Assembly: GCA_026874595.1 (NCBI GenBank)
Contig: CM049314.1
Coordinates: forward strand, 30,639,729 to 30,703,728
Length of the DNA stretch: 64,000 bases
Origin: Sipunculus nudus
Lineage: Eukaryota > Annelida > Sipuncula > Golfingiida > Sipunculidae
Direction of reading: 5' to 3'
A program made the position numbers and the translations under genes. The notes under the pieces were generated by a model. It had not been told where the DNA came from. It did not search any database and worked only from the letters and a program-made list of their open reading frames with translations. Position 1 is the stretch's first letter. Every line of letters starts with the position of its first letter. Positions 12,338-25,074 of this stretch are shown one piece after another.

Positions 12338-12835
12338 TTTTTAAGGCTGGTTTTCGCAGTTTAAACTACATATCCCGACTGGTGGCATTTGCTAAAGGAA
12401 TTTGTCAAATCATGCCAGGCACTTGAAAGGAAGGTTCGCTTCTATATGGAGCCTATATAAAGTGAACTATCGGGTAGTCATTCATTATTTGCTTCCTGAT
12501 CACAACGACCAGAACGCATTTACGTTCTTCATCACCGTCCTTTTACAAGTCATAATACTGTGTTCGTAAGCTGCAAATAAACATACTTCAATATGCCTTC
12601 AAATGCCAGTCTCGAAAGATGACATTAGGTGCATCTTTACAGTAAATGTGACTTTCATGTTTGGCGTGTGAATGCTATTGCATTGAAGTTAGATGTTTCA
12701 TTTTGAATGAAAGAATACTCAGAGTCAACTCTGATACACATGCATGTGTATTTTATTTTATTCATGTTTTATATCACTGCTGCTGTAGTATAATGTAAAT
12801 AAACAATTAAAGTTTGTCTTCCATGTTTCTATTTT

Positions 12836-12878
<43 letters not shown>

Positions 12879-14459
12879 TCTTAGAATAAAAACTTAAATT
12901 TAATTCACAATTAAACGTACAATGATTAAAATAGAAGCTATCTGTAGTATTGAATGAAAAATTAACACAACTCCACTAATCAGGACAACTCACTAGTCAG
13001 TACAATATCCTTCAGTCCTTTGAATGTCCGACTTAAAGGAGTTTCACTCTAGTTAGTTAGGGACAAAATATAATTTTACCTGAAACTTGGTTTATATTTC
13101 CTCCTTGAAATTAAGCAAAAACCTGCATTTTTTTTATAAAATACCAATTGTTACATTTCAAGATGGCCTAACATCAAAACCACTATTTTTATATCCAGTA
13201 GTATCAAGCATGTCCATATCCATGTACCCATATCCAGAGTGTTTATTTAGAATACATATATTTTATTCTGCTTCATACATGTATATGCTTCTATACAGAA
13301 AAGCCTGTTTTGAATTAATTACTTGTATGCTGTGTGTATATGTGTCAGTTAAGAGAAGTGTTTGTCATACATTAGTTAAGCAATTGACCAATGGTTCACG
13401 GCGCTTAGCTAAATTTAACAAATGGAAAAGGGCTTAGTTATATAGTCATATGTTCTTGTATAATGACATTCAAAAAGCGCAGAGTAAAAGCTACTGAAAC
13501 TTTGTAGTGGTAAAATACAAAATGTAGATTGCTTAACCATATTTGTGATATGATTGCTATTTATAACTCTCAAAATAATCCCTTAACCTAGCACACAATG
13601 TGATAAACATAACCTTTAAATTCATAAAAGGAATATTGTCAAAGTTGTCAGGTCAATCGGGCTCTTTCAAAATCCTAAGAAGGATAGCCACGCTTCACAA
13701 AAGGGTCATTTAAGCCCTATAATTCAGTCTAAATGTCTGAGAACCTACAAAAAATCATGGAGGATTTCCAGTGAGTTTCTGTATGCAATGACAGTATAAA
13801 TTAAAACATTAAAATTGTTTTAAAACTGCAACAGTATATTTCTTTACATTTTTTTACTATTAAGTGACCAATTGAATTTACAAATTTGATGCTTTGAAGC
13901 TATGATTGCTTGTGATAACAAAACATGTAATAAGTGGTTTCATCTAAATGTGCAAGTGTGTCTAAAATAACTAGAAGAATGCAATAGTTTTGTGGAGAAT
14001 GAAAAAAAAGTTCTTACGCTATTGCTCTATGTATTTGTGTAAGTGTGCCCTGTTGTTCATTTTTTTATTATTTGTTGTAACAGACAGGAAGAGGTTTGAT
14101 GTAGGCCTCTGTTATAAAGTCAGAAAAGATATATACTGAAAAATTAAACTTAATAAATCCATAACTGTGATCACAATATTTATTGTTTTAAATATCATTA
14201 TTAATATAGAGTAATACGCACTATAAGAGTAATATAGTTGCAGATATAAAGTGATTTTAATGTTTTCTCTAAACTATCAGTGTCTATGAAAACTCTCCGA
14301 AAATTCTCCACGGATTCTCCGACTTCTAGAAAGGCTCCTATTTTGTCGTCTTCGGTGACAGACTGACAGTTGATCGTTTGATGAAAAAAAAAAAAAATTA
14401 CAGCGACCTCACTAGCCCCTTCCAGTTGGCGTATGCTTATTATAATCCCTGCCTTAGCT
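12338..14459. other. Intergenic, no gene recognised
   Basis: Contains (TA)n at 12839-12873. A 116-codon plus-strand open frame at 13087-13437 has AT-rich composition and matches no family I know. Nothing else stands out. Confidence 0.5.
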
Positions 14460-15430
14460 GAGCGGGGGATATGGTGATAAGCTCCGTCCATCTGTCCGTC
14501 AGTCCGTCCGTCCGTAAAATTTTATGTGACGCGGAATCTCGAAAGGTTTAACTTGGATCTACCTCCAATTGTAGTAGTAGGTGGAACTTATGGGTCTCTA
14601 GAACTGATTAGGCATTGGTCACACTTGAATGATTTTCAGTTTTTTTTAATGAATTTTTATACAAATATTTTACATTTAATATGCGACTTTATTTCTCAAA
14701 AATATTTACTAGGATCTTCTTTTAATAGAGTAGCAGGTGCAACTTTAGGGCCTCTAGAGTTTATTTGGTTTTGGTCACACTTGAATGATTTTTCGATTTT
14801 TTATATGCCCGTCTAGGACGGGACGTATTATGGTATACCCACAATCCATCCCTCTGTGCGTCCGTCTGTGCGTCCGTCCGTTAACTTTGAATGTCGCCAC
14901 AATAACTTACCAGGGCGTTGATGGATTTCCAGGAAACTCACCATAACTACTAAGCAATAGATTATTTCACCTGAGTTCGATTATTGGCAAAATCCCCGCA
15001 TATTTAATGAGGTCAGAGGTCACCAGGCTACTTCGTGGTGTTGCCGCGTTTAATTTACGAGGAATTCGATGGATTTTGATCAAACTCAGAAGAAATATTA
15101 ATCAATATAATATCTCGACTAATTTCAATTTCCAACAAAACACGCATATTTAAAAAGGTCAGAGATTATCATGAAACTCAATCAACATATTTACCAATAG
15201 TGTTTCTCACCTGAATTACATTCTCATAAAAAATAACGCATTTTGCGTTGCTTTGTTATGAATTGATTTAAACAAAATGTTTACATTTTACACGCGACAC
15301 TCCTTCTCAAAAAGTTTTACTGGGACCTACTTCCAATCATAATAGTAGGTGCATCCTATGAGTCACTTTCCGTATTGGCAGCAGATTAGGTTCTCTGATT
15401 ACGTCTGCAAAAAGTGTTTTTGGTCAGTTC
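14460..15430. repeat. Diverged interspersed repeat with TCCGTCCGTCCG blocks
   Basis: Two 'GTCCGTCCGTCCGT'-type blocks occur (about 14490-14515 and 14855-14882), the second just after GGACGGGACGTATTATGGTA. A separate motif of the type 'GGATCTACCTCCAAT..TAGTAGGTG..AACTTATGGGTC' appears three times, near 14550-14600, 14708-14760 and 15318-15368. This layout is common for old dispersed repeats in molluscs. No coding content is seen. Confidence 0.6.
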
Positions 15431-15454
15431 TGGACATTTTCTAGTTCATTGAAT

Positions 15455-15545
15455 GAAATAAATTTTATTGCATAAATAAATAAATTTTATTGCATAAATA
15501 AATAGCTTTATTGCATAAATAAATAAATAGATAAATAAATGAATA
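15455..15545. repeat. Short tandem repeat, unit TTTTATTGCATAAATAAATA
   Basis: Three consecutive units of about 30 bases, grading into an AT-rich tail. Confidence 0.85.
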
Positions 15546-15980
15546 AATATATATATATAATTTATATACATGTAATATATAATATGTTGTACATATATAA
15601 GGTTAAAAGGCATTTTAATATACCTTATGCATCATAGAAGATACATATGTATCATATTTATATAAAAAAAATTATTCGATTAAATTAAATTAATTGAATA
15701 CTCTCATTTCTGCAAATAAAAATACTGCTTTTTCATGATATTTCCACAAAATTCAACACATACACCTGCTTCTGGCCTCATTTTACTCCATTTTCAACCA
15801 AATTGCCTCAAAACAGTCCATTTTCTTGTACTCCAAACCACAAAAAATCATACCCCTGGAAACATGTGTAGAGGCCACTATGTCTTAAGCATAGAGAATA
15901 GGGTATTTTGTACAGACTTTCTATAAAAACACCCACACACCTATTACTGGCCTCATTTTATCATTTTGTGATAAGTAACC
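15546..15980. other. AT-rich intergenic DNA
   Basis: The phrase TGGCCTCATTTTA recurs at about 15773 and 15949, suggesting a diverged local duplication. No gene is recognised. Confidence 0.4.
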
Positions 15981-15984
15981 TGAA

Positions 15985-16425
15985 TGAGAAGGTGAAGAGA
16001 AACAAAACGAGCAGTATTTTTTTGTAGGTAAGCTTTATCGTTTTTAAGGGTTTCAAGTGCAGCGTTCCCTGCGACTTTTTTTAGAAAATAAAAACAGTTT
16101 TAAAAATATTATTATAAGACATAAGATGTACCAGTTTCAATGGTATTAATGACAAACTATTTGCTTAATTTTTAAGAATGCTATGTGTCAAGTGTTTGAA
16201 ACAGCAAGTATGAAAAAATGACTCCTGACAAAGAGACAGACATACTGGCAAAGTGACACATCTGAGATAACGGATGAATAGACAGTCTGATGGAGAAGGT
16301 GAGTAAGAACAAAATGAGCTATACTTTATGCAGGTTAGGTTTATATTTTTTTTTTAGATATGGCCAAATGATATGTTGTAGTGTTTCGCGTGCAGCGCCC
16401 CTTAGCGTCTATTTACCAAAAATTC
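15985..16425. repeat. Diverged tandem pair, about 300-bp period
   Basis: Segments at about 15985-16110 and 16283-16420 share an order of blocks: GAGAAGGTGA..., an AACAAAA.GAGC block, a GCAGCG..CCC block and a T-run. The copies are well diverged. Non-coding. Confidence 0.55.
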
Positions 16426-17230
16426 CCTTTGAGATATTAGTGTAAGACCAAAAGGAAGTACAAATTTCAAAATGATTCCTTCAAGAATCGGGGCAGCGCC
16501 ATACAATCATTGGTTGTTGAGGTGTGTGTGTGTTTGGGGGGGGGCATTGGTTAAAGGATGAAGCACCTTCAAAAGGCAGATGAAGTGGGGGGGGGGGGTA
16601 TTATGGTAGAAAAGGAAATGTTCAAAAGTTATACAGTTCCTGATCCCAAATTCATATTTACAAAATTAAATTATATGATTTAATATGAGTTACACAAGGG
16701 AGTAAACAGAACAATTCAGACCCCCCCCCCCATTAAAAATCCTTAATTTTGATATTCAGAAACTTACCAACTTTAAGTTCATGCCGTTACGGCAATTTTA
16801 TTCAGAAAATAAAATTATGAAATTTCAATAAAATTTTGTTGTGATTTGCTTGTATCTGTTCAGGAAAGCAATACTTTTGTTATAATATTGTCCTGATCGT
16901 ATGAAGTTTTTATCAAAAATCTGTAATTATAAAAAGTGTCTGAGAATGTTGATAATACCTTTTCCACAGTCCATAAAAACTGAGGACAGTTATTGCATGC
17001 AAACCGATTCATTTTATGATTATATATTTTATAATTTTCTGGACTATTGATCTTTTTCTCTCCTACAGGGGGGGGGGGGGTATTCCCGTGATTACCTGTA
17101 ATAGGCTAATTATCATAAACGGATGCACTGTCAGCAATATATTTTGCATGGATATTATGCCTTTTCCTATTATTTAATACGTGGTCTATCATTTAAGTAC
17201 ATATGGTCATTATGGATATTATAGCTCTTA
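16426..17230. other. Intergenic with poly-G and poly-C runs
   Basis: Holds G-runs at 16536-16544, 16587-16598 and 17068-17080, and a C-run at 16721-16731. No gene is recognised. Confidence 0.5.
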
Positions 17231-17727
17231 TAGTCTGTTCCACAAAAGGGTGGCCATTGAAATTTTGCAATTATTCTCTTAAACTCAAATATTATCACAC
17301 AGTCTGACCTTAAAGCTGATGAGGGACCAACGGCCTAACATGAGATGTAAAATGTCATAAAAAAAATCAATGTTTATATTTTGCAACCCTCTGGTTCTTC
17401 TGCATCAAATGGCCAAGTCACATGGCGTCTGCCATAGGTTGCAGACAACTGTATCAAGAGCCGATCAGTAGCTTTCAAGTGCAGGTGTTTAAGCATTTGA
17501 CCTTGACCTTCATGAATGGGGTTGAGGTGTTGTAAAAAATAGACTGTTTTCTCATATATCGATTTAATTGCATTGCTGTAATAATTTGCTAGGTATGATT
17601 ATAATGTTATTATTGTAAAATAGGCAAACACACCATTCTTTCATTGCAACATGCCGTCTGAAACTTATCTGCCAGTTTATGTAAATATTGCCAAATTTCA
17701 ATGGGTACCCTTTTGTGGAACAGACTA
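17231..17727. mobile_element. TA-flanked MITE, about 493 bp, mariner/Tc1-like ends
   Basis: The ends are inverted repeats starting GTCTGTTCCACAAAAGGG. A 21-base block at 17230-17250 is the exact reverse complement of 17707-17727, and the match continues imperfectly for about 45 bases. A TA lies at each end (17231-17232 and 17726-17727), fitting a Tc1/mariner-type TA target duplication. The interior has no transposase, so it is non-autonomous. Confidence 0.8.
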
Positions 17728-17915
17728 TGGTCCGTTTCATCCCCTCATGTCCACCTGTTTTTTTTGCTATGAAAATTTTTATTAGTTATATTTTAAGGGA
17801 AACAATTATAGTGCAAATTAGAGGATTAAAGGACCTAATTTTAAACAAGGTAAATAAATACCTATCTTATACCTTATTTAAGAAACAAAATTATTTGCAA
17901 ATATGAGAAATCAGT

Positions 17916-18694
17916 TGTTACAGGTGCTCTATTATGTGACACGGGCTTAACTCGTGTTGTTGTTACATTCCTTACTGGTTGAACTCTCGTCGAAATGTGG
18001 GCCTTGAGTTTTCACGCCTGGTAGTGGGTCACGTGATGAGCCTGGTATGTGTAGACACACGGCTATGTCTTTCTAGAGAATTCCTGAAACGAGTGTCGTG
18101 CAAGTCCTTATAGACTGTTCGAGAAGTAGAAGGTTCCCGGCTTAGGGTGTGAAGGTATATAAAGGACTGTTTTTAGAACCAGGAGGCAGACAGCAGAGTA
18201 GATACCGGCGGACGCAGGAGCGTGTCAGATTCTAAGATCTTATCCGACCAATGCGGCAATTATAGATTTTCAAGAATTTTCCTTGATTTTATATTTGGAC
18301 TTTTGTCAGTTTTGGACAGTTTACTTTCTGTGTTATTGCAAAAACTTTCCACTGGACTGTCATTCTCCGAGAGCTTACATTCAAAGGATTTCATTTATTT
18401 TGGTGACACTGTTGGTATTCAGGTATTGTACCATTATGTTTCTCTGTGATTGTATTGACTTGTTGCTATACCGCTGTTTCGCTGTATAATTGTATTGATT
18501 TAGTGTATTGTATTGTTAGGGTTGTTTTAGGAATAAATTATGGTTATTTGTTAACAAAGAACCACCGACTTCTTTATTCATTCCCCTAGACATTTCCCGC
18601 TGCCTAGTGTTAGAGAATCTGATTTTTTTTATCTCCATTACAAAATTTGTGTTCATCACGCATACGTGATCTGTTTATATTAGGTTCCGTAACA
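17916..18694 (+). repeat. 5' LTR of a Gypsy-like retrotransposon
   Basis: Starts TGTTAC and ends GTAACA, perfect 6-base inverted ends of the TG..CA type; length 779. A TATA box (TATATAAAG, 18156-18164) and a later AATAAA poly(A) signal (18532-18537) sit in the order expected for an LTR promoter and R/U5 region. The primer binding site follows 6 bases after the end. No second LTR was found downstream. Confidence 0.8.
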
Positions 18695-18700
18695 TAAAAT

Positions 18701-18718
18701 TGGTGGCTCGTCTGGGAT
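18701..18718 (+). promoter_or_regulatory. Retrotransposon primer binding site (tRNA-Pro-like)
   Basis: TGGTGGCTCGTCTGGGAT differs at two positions from the 18-base site that pairs with the 3' end of tRNA-Pro in gammaretroviruses. It is placed just after the LTR, where minus-strand priming occurs. The actual host tRNA needs checking. Confidence 0.7.
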
Positions 18719-18869
18719 GCTTAATAGTTTTCAAATTTATTAGGCCTTTACCTGGACATTGTTTTACCATACCTTGTTTACAAGATTACATTACAAGATT
18801 ATTGTTTACAGTACATTGTTTACAGGATTTATCTCACTGTTTTTTTTGTTATTGTTTTGACATGTTAAC

Positions 18870-20640
18870 ATGGCAGATTTCAAACCTGAGATATGTGTTG
18901 ACGATCCGCACCCTGATCAAATTGAACAGTTGTCAAAAGAACAGTTGTTGCGTTTGGGACAACACTTAGGGCTAAGTGTGAAAAAAGCTTTGAGAAAGCC
19001 TGATATCATTACTAAAATCATGCAAGATCTTATTAGCAAAGGTTTAATTGAAGAGACTTAAGTTGAAACATCAAAAAATGATAGCCTTGCTTTGCAACTA
19101 GAATAAAAAAAGTTGGAAATGCAACATGACCTGGCATTAAAAGAGAGGGAAGAACGGTCAGAGAGAGAAAGACTAGAAAAAGAAAAAGAAATTGAGTTAA
19201 AACGACTGGAGTTAGAAAGACTTAAACTAGAACATAGTCTACGTGCTGCCCCAACTCACAATTTTGATGTTACTTAACACATTAGACTTGTCCATCCATT
19301 TCAAGAAAGAGAGGTTGATAAATATTTCTTATACTTTGAGAAGTTAGCTGAAAATTTAAAATGGCCTAAGGAAAATTAGACTATGCTGTTACAAAGTGTA
19401 TTGACTGGCAAGGCCAGAGAAGTTTATACAGAGCTTTCAGTAGAAGCTGCTGCTGACTATGACCTGGTAAAACGGTTAATCCTAAAAGGTTATGAGTTAG
19501 TTCCAGAGGCTTACCGCCAGAAATTCAGAAATTGGGAAAAGCGCAAAGAACAGACCTAGTTAGAATTTGCTAGGACAATAGAGCAGTTGTTTGATCGCTG
19601 GTGTGGTTCTAAAAAATATAGAGAAAGATTATGACAATTTGCGCCAGTTGATTTTGCTTGAAGAATTTAAGCGCTGCATTAACGCAGATGTTAAAATTTT
19701 TCTCGATGAGAAAAGTCCTGAAACACTTGACATTGCTGCTCAATTAGCTGATGATTATTCATTGACACACAAAATGTCCTTTACTAGCAAATCAAACCAG
19801 TCATTCACAAATAAGAATGTAAAACAGTATGATCAAAAGAAGTTTACAGCGCAGTCTCCCAGTACCAGTAGTCCTGATAGTTCAGCAAAGCTCATAGCTA
19901 CACCTCAGTCCACGTCCACTGTGTCTAAGTCCAACAAAGACCAGTCATTTTTAAAGAAAATCTGTAATTACTGCAAGAAGGAAGGTCATCTAATATCTGA
20001 CTGCTGGAAACTTGCGGATAAACCAAATAGCAAACCTTCTGGTTTTGTTTCAAAATCTATGCATAGCATAGTACAAGAGCCAGGCCCTTTTCATGTAAAT
20101 AACTCCTTTGTTAACTCAAATAAAGAGTTTGATGCTACGGAGGCCCAAGTGCCGTCTAAATCCAAAGAAGAATCCGTAGATTGCGGGGTAAAAACCTCAG
20201 TTGATTCCTGGGAGGAATTAAATAAGGCTAGGTCCTTTCAAGACTCCTGCGAGGAGTGTTCTCTAAATGAGGCTAAGTCCTTTTATGACTCTTGCGAGAG
20301 TAATTCAAATGAGGCCAGGTCCACATATGACAAACAAAAGTTTGTTTCTGCTGAGGAAAATTCCTCTGTTAACTCCCATGAGGAGTTTGGTAAGGATGTA
20401 GATTCCTTAGATGAATCAGAGTTTATGACTGACACCTTTAATGTGAGTTCTTTGTTTGATGAGGTTGAGGTAGTAGATTCCTCTCTTGACTCTGAAATGG
20501 AGCTGTTTGAGCCATTCATGCATGATGGTTTTGTATCACCTTTAAGTGATTTTTCAGATTCTACCCCTATTAGAATTGTGAGGGACACTGGTACAGGCCA
20601 GACTCTCATGTCAGCAAACACTTTGCAATTTTCTACAGTC
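18870..20640 (+). pseudogene. Broken gag and start of protease of an LTR retrotransposon
   Basis: The gag reading frame begins at the ATG at 18870 and is broken by stops at about 19059, 19105, 19275, 19377 and 19557, and by a frameshift near 19608-19620. The longest open piece is 19594-20742. Visible in order are a Glu/Lys/Arg-rich charged helix (19110-19240), a capsid-like segment (19290-19760), a CCHC zinc knuckle CNYCKKEGHLISDC (19962-20003), a long acidic Ser-rich spacer, and a retropepsin start RDTGTGQT (about 20581-20604) with the catalytic Asp-Thr-Gly. Homology then ends; reverse transcriptase, RNase H and integrase are absent. The copy cannot encode a working element. Confidence 0.8.
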
Positions 20641-20995
20641 TACATTTTACAACATATCACACCAACTTACGGCGGTCAAGGTCATTGGTCACATGCAAAA
20701 ACAGCCTCAACTGACCGCTGCCGATTGGATGATCTCATGTAAACAATCTAAAAAGTTTAACCAGCTCAAACAAAGATGGCTACTTATGGAGGAACACATC
20801 ATAATCTGCCAGATCATGTTGAAGAGACTACAATGTTGTGAAACATAAACAGGGGATTTATTGTAAAATTCTTAATTGCCATATTAGGTTGTCACTTACA
20901 TATGTTGTTTTCTTGGAAATAATTGAAAAATATAAAATTAAAGAAAATCAGATACAAAACACAGGTGGACAGCAGGTGGTGAAACGGACCATACA

Positions 20996-21372
20996 TAGTC
21001 CGTCCCAGTACCCATGTTTTCTGGGATAATTGTTCACACAAGTAAAGCAGTGTAAACCTTTCTTGTCTCAAGGTTGCGGAAGCTATTCCGCCGCGTACAT
21101 GCGTAAAAGTAATGCATTACCTTGCTTTGATTTTGTATGAGATAAATAATCCAAAATACGACAAAACAATTTACAGCGTTTACGACCATTCCTTGCCTGA
21201 GAACTAATAATAAACAAGCAAGGCAAACTTATGACGTCAGTCAATTGAAGGTGACGCACGACCGATCACTGTGAAGTCTTTGTGACGTCACTGTTGTATA
21301 ACAAACATTCTTAAAGAATATTCTGAAAATAATTATTGCGAAAAAAGGGGACAAGGGTTTTGGGACAGACTA
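20996..21372. mobile_element. TA-flanked MITE, about 373 bp, related to the 17.2-kb copy
   Basis: The left end reads GTCCGTCCCAGTACCC and the right end, reverse-complemented, reads GTCTGTCCCAAAACCC; each is next to TA. The terminal pattern GTCYGTYCCA is shared with the MITE at 17231-17727, so the two are probably one superfamily. The interior contains TGACGTCA-type palindromes (21232-21239 and 21283-21290) and no open frame. Confidence 0.6.
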
Positions 21373-23295
21373 TAGTAGTCTTACATTGTGTCTATCATTA
21401 TTTTCAACACATTTAAATGTCAGGATCTAAAATAACAGTTGTGTATCCAAGAATAAAGTTTCACCAGCTGTTAACTTTGTCCTCTAGAATACCTGATTAT
21501 CTTTGTCGAATGTTCACGTCTTTTCTAGAGAACACGGAGTTGAGACAATTCTTCCTTGAAATCGACGTCTGCTCGCAGAAGTTTATGTGACGTCATAAAT
21601 TTACGTAATAATAGATCGTCGAAGTTGCGGGTCCCATCAGGGAACAAAAAGGTTTTTACTCGTGGCCACCATGATGGCGCCAACTACCGGGACCTCACGT
21701 AAATGTATTTTTTTTCTTCGGAGGCACCTTTCTATACTTTCCAGAACAACGTAAAGAACACCTGCTGATATATTGGTGACAATTTTAATTATGGTTTAAA
21801 TATGAAATTACAAGTGAAAATTCTTAAATTATTTTTTTATGATTTAGATATAGTTCCCTGCTGTTCCCTGTCCTCTATCCCTCTCACAAAGACATTTATT
21901 CATATTCAATTTTATATTCCATGTTTAATAATGGATGTAAACGCAGCCGGGTTAAAGCATGTGTTGTATGAATATTTCTCCGAGTATATACACATTGTTA
22001 TTATGAGTCTTTGCCTCTTGCAGTTGTTTAAGTGATTATGTGCATCAATACAACATGATTCCGAAAATGAAAGTTTCTCCGCGTGTCACATTTATTTCAT
22101 ATATTTTCACTCACTTCTTTGATATGTATGAATGCATGGTATCATATATACTAACGATATTAGCCCATTATTAGACAGTACGGATTCCATCCGGTCGGAG
22201 CGGTCTGAGAGGGACTTACTCTCAAACTTTTGTTCACAAGTTCCTCCTCCTTTACCACATAAATATAACCATCTCCCTTTGAAAAATACAAACATAATCC
22301 CTGTAGAAAAAGCGCCTAAAATCTTGAAGGACAGAAGATACTCCACCGGTTTGAATGTGTGATGGTGTGTCGTAACTGTGGTTTTGTGTGTGTGTGATGG
22401 TGTGTGTAAACTTATTATCAGTTCCTAGTAGTAAGTGAGATGGAGATGTTAAGCATCAGTATACTGACGTAATGTCGTCTCCACATCAAACTCTGTCCTT
22501 GGTCTGCATCTACCCCCGTGGTACAGGTCATCTTTTGTCAGGTCGTCCATTTAGTTGTCACACAACCAAACTGCATGTGCTGCCGTCTGTGGCGGACAAC
22601 GGTACTGAGTATGGTTCATTCATTCTGGGTGCTGCCTCGTCGCCTCAAACAGCCGCGACAGGCTATTAAGGGGACCTATTCACATTCAAGGTGTGCTAAA
22701 TATACAGGGCGTATAGTGTTTTCTCCTTAGAATAGTATGGTTTCTGGCAAAAGATCGTTTAAAAATCGTTCGGTTACTGCTGTCCAAGAGTGAAAAAAAC
22801 TTCACCGGACGCAAATAGTGGGGCAAATATAAACATATATTGGTGAATGAACGAATTGCATGAGTTGATGCACATATTACTAGTATTTTAAATGTTTATG
22901 TACCTTTAAGCCTCAATACCTAGATCTATAAGTCCCCAGGTACCTTTCGGTGTTGCTGAAGCATAAGGCATGGATAAGGCACAATTTATTTTATTTTCTT
23001 AATAAATAATTTACAGTTAACGTGTTAGTTATGACGTAGATTTGCTGAAATTTCTGTACAGGCGAGAAAAAAAAGCGTAATTAATACAGCCATTATTGAG
23101 TTTAATATATACCAAGACTTTTATCACAAATTTAAAACAAATTTATTGGATTGTCAAAGCTATCTCTTACGGTCATTAAGGTACCATGAATAGAACTGAT
23201 GCCCCGTGTAAGTGCATGTATATGTGTATGCGTGTAGTCGTGTGTGTGGTATTGCGTGTAGTGATTCGATAAGGTTCCATCCAGGGATAGCTATT
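21373..23295. other. Intergenic, no gene recognised
   Basis: No open frame here matches a known family. The segment 22440-22740 is less AT-rich than its surroundings, but neither strand gives a recognisable protein. Confidence 0.5.
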
Positions 23296-23710
23296 CAGTG
23301 GCAGATCCAGGATTTTGCTATGGAGGTGGCACACAGCCTCAAGGGTGTGATTTTTTATAGACTTCGCTCTGCGTCGTTATAAAAAAAGGAGTGTCTGAGG
23401 TTTTATACCAAATATTAAGGCCTTTGTTACCTGAAATAGTTGCATTTCTTAAATAAATCTAAAGGCTCAATTTAGTAAACTAAATTACTTTTATTAAACT
23501 CACTACATCTCACTCAGCAACATAGTTAAAATTTAATACAATGCTTGAAAGGATTTTGCGATTCTACAAATAGAACTGTTATTAAAATAACTTAAAGACA
23601 TAAAGTGAGAAAGACAGCCAAAAAATACTTAAATAAATTAGTAAAATTACGAGTGCTAATGGTGGCACGTGCCCCCTGTACCCCCCCCCCTCCCCCAGGA
23701 TCCGCCTATG
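23296..23710. mobile_element. hAT-like non-autonomous element, about 415 bp
   Basis: The left end is CAGTGGCAGATCCAGGATTT and the right end, reverse-complemented, is CATAGGCGGATCCTGGGGG followed by a G-run. CAGNGGCGGATCC is a typical hAT terminal repeat in many animals. No clean 8-base target duplication is visible, so borders are approximate. No transposase. Confidence 0.55.
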
Positions 23711-24940
23711 CTATAAGATTTATGTAATCATCGCTGTTGGATGAGTGTAAAAATGATTGAATTACCTGAATAAATCATTTAAGTTGCACTTGAAACAGTG
23801 ATTTTATTAAAAAATAACATTTTGCCCGTTGATTTATTTATTAAGTTTCTACACATAAATACTAGTAAAATCAGGATACCCAACTGATCCCCACACCCCG
23901 AACACTCCTGAAAAATTCTGCAGGCATAAGTGTAATATTTCCTGTAAAATATAACACCAGGACTAGCGGGTGATTTTATGGGGGAAATATTATACGTGAT
24001 TTATATTAAAAAAAAACATGGGATGTGAATTTAATTATGCCCATTTAATCGGATCACAATTTTTCGAAAAATGTGTCCATGAGGCACCTTGGAATATTTA
24101 TAAATGAGACATCTTGAACAATGAAATTTATTGGATGACTTTAAATACGCGAGATTCAGACCATCACCCGGTCCATCACATAAGCGGTCCGGCTGTAGGC
24201 CGTTCGGTCCAATAGGTGGACCAGTCCAAGCGGCCAGGTCCATGTCTTAAAATATCATAAAAATATTATTTTTAATCTCCTTTTTTCTACAAAATTTTCC
24301 CATTAAAATAACAAAACCATATATCACATACACAGCAAATAGTGCAATAAATGTAACATTATTTGAATCGCAAGATCAATACGTGAATCGCAAGTTTGAT
24401 TTTACAATGACAAATATAAAAATCACAATCGTTGTTAAAAGTTTGTTACAATGGAATATTTTGTGTTACTCTGCAGGGTACGGTTTTCAGAGCATAAACT
24501 AAATTGTGCAGGGTAGGGCGAGTGATTCAAAGAATTAGCAGGCACATTAAGCGAAATAGTGATGAAATAGTTTAAATGCGATTTGAAAATAGAAAAAAAT
24601 AACCTGATGTAAATATTTTAATATACAGAGTATAGTAACATAAAAAATAAAGAAATTGTGTTAAATTTGCTGAAAAATTTTGAGGAATTTATCTATTATC
24701 AAGAATAATTTCTTCCACACTCTGAACCTACCCCCCGGCCCCTCCAACCCCGCGCCGCCATGCTTTAAGCCCTCCTTCCCCATTTTCTTATGTCTTGCAA
24801 AATGCATATTTGTTTATGTTTGCCTTTTAGTGGAAAATATAGAGTAAAATTGCTGTCGAACAGTGATATCAGGCGGCAAATCAGATATTTACAAATGTGC
24901 GGTGTTTCCTATGCTCTCACCACCAATAACTAGTGCACAG
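23711..24940. other. Intergenic, nothing recognised
   Basis: AT-rich. No supported gene, element ends or tandem repeat. Confidence 0.5.
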
Positions 24941-25001
24941 GGCTACGTATTACGTATAATCCTCCTATATACCTAAACCCAAAGCCTTAACCGCAAGGCT
25001 G

Positions 25002-25074
<73 letters not shown>

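Noticed and set aside
13087..13437. 116-codon plus-strand frame as a gene.
   Set aside because: AT-rich composition, no start context, no splice partner and no resemblance to a known family.
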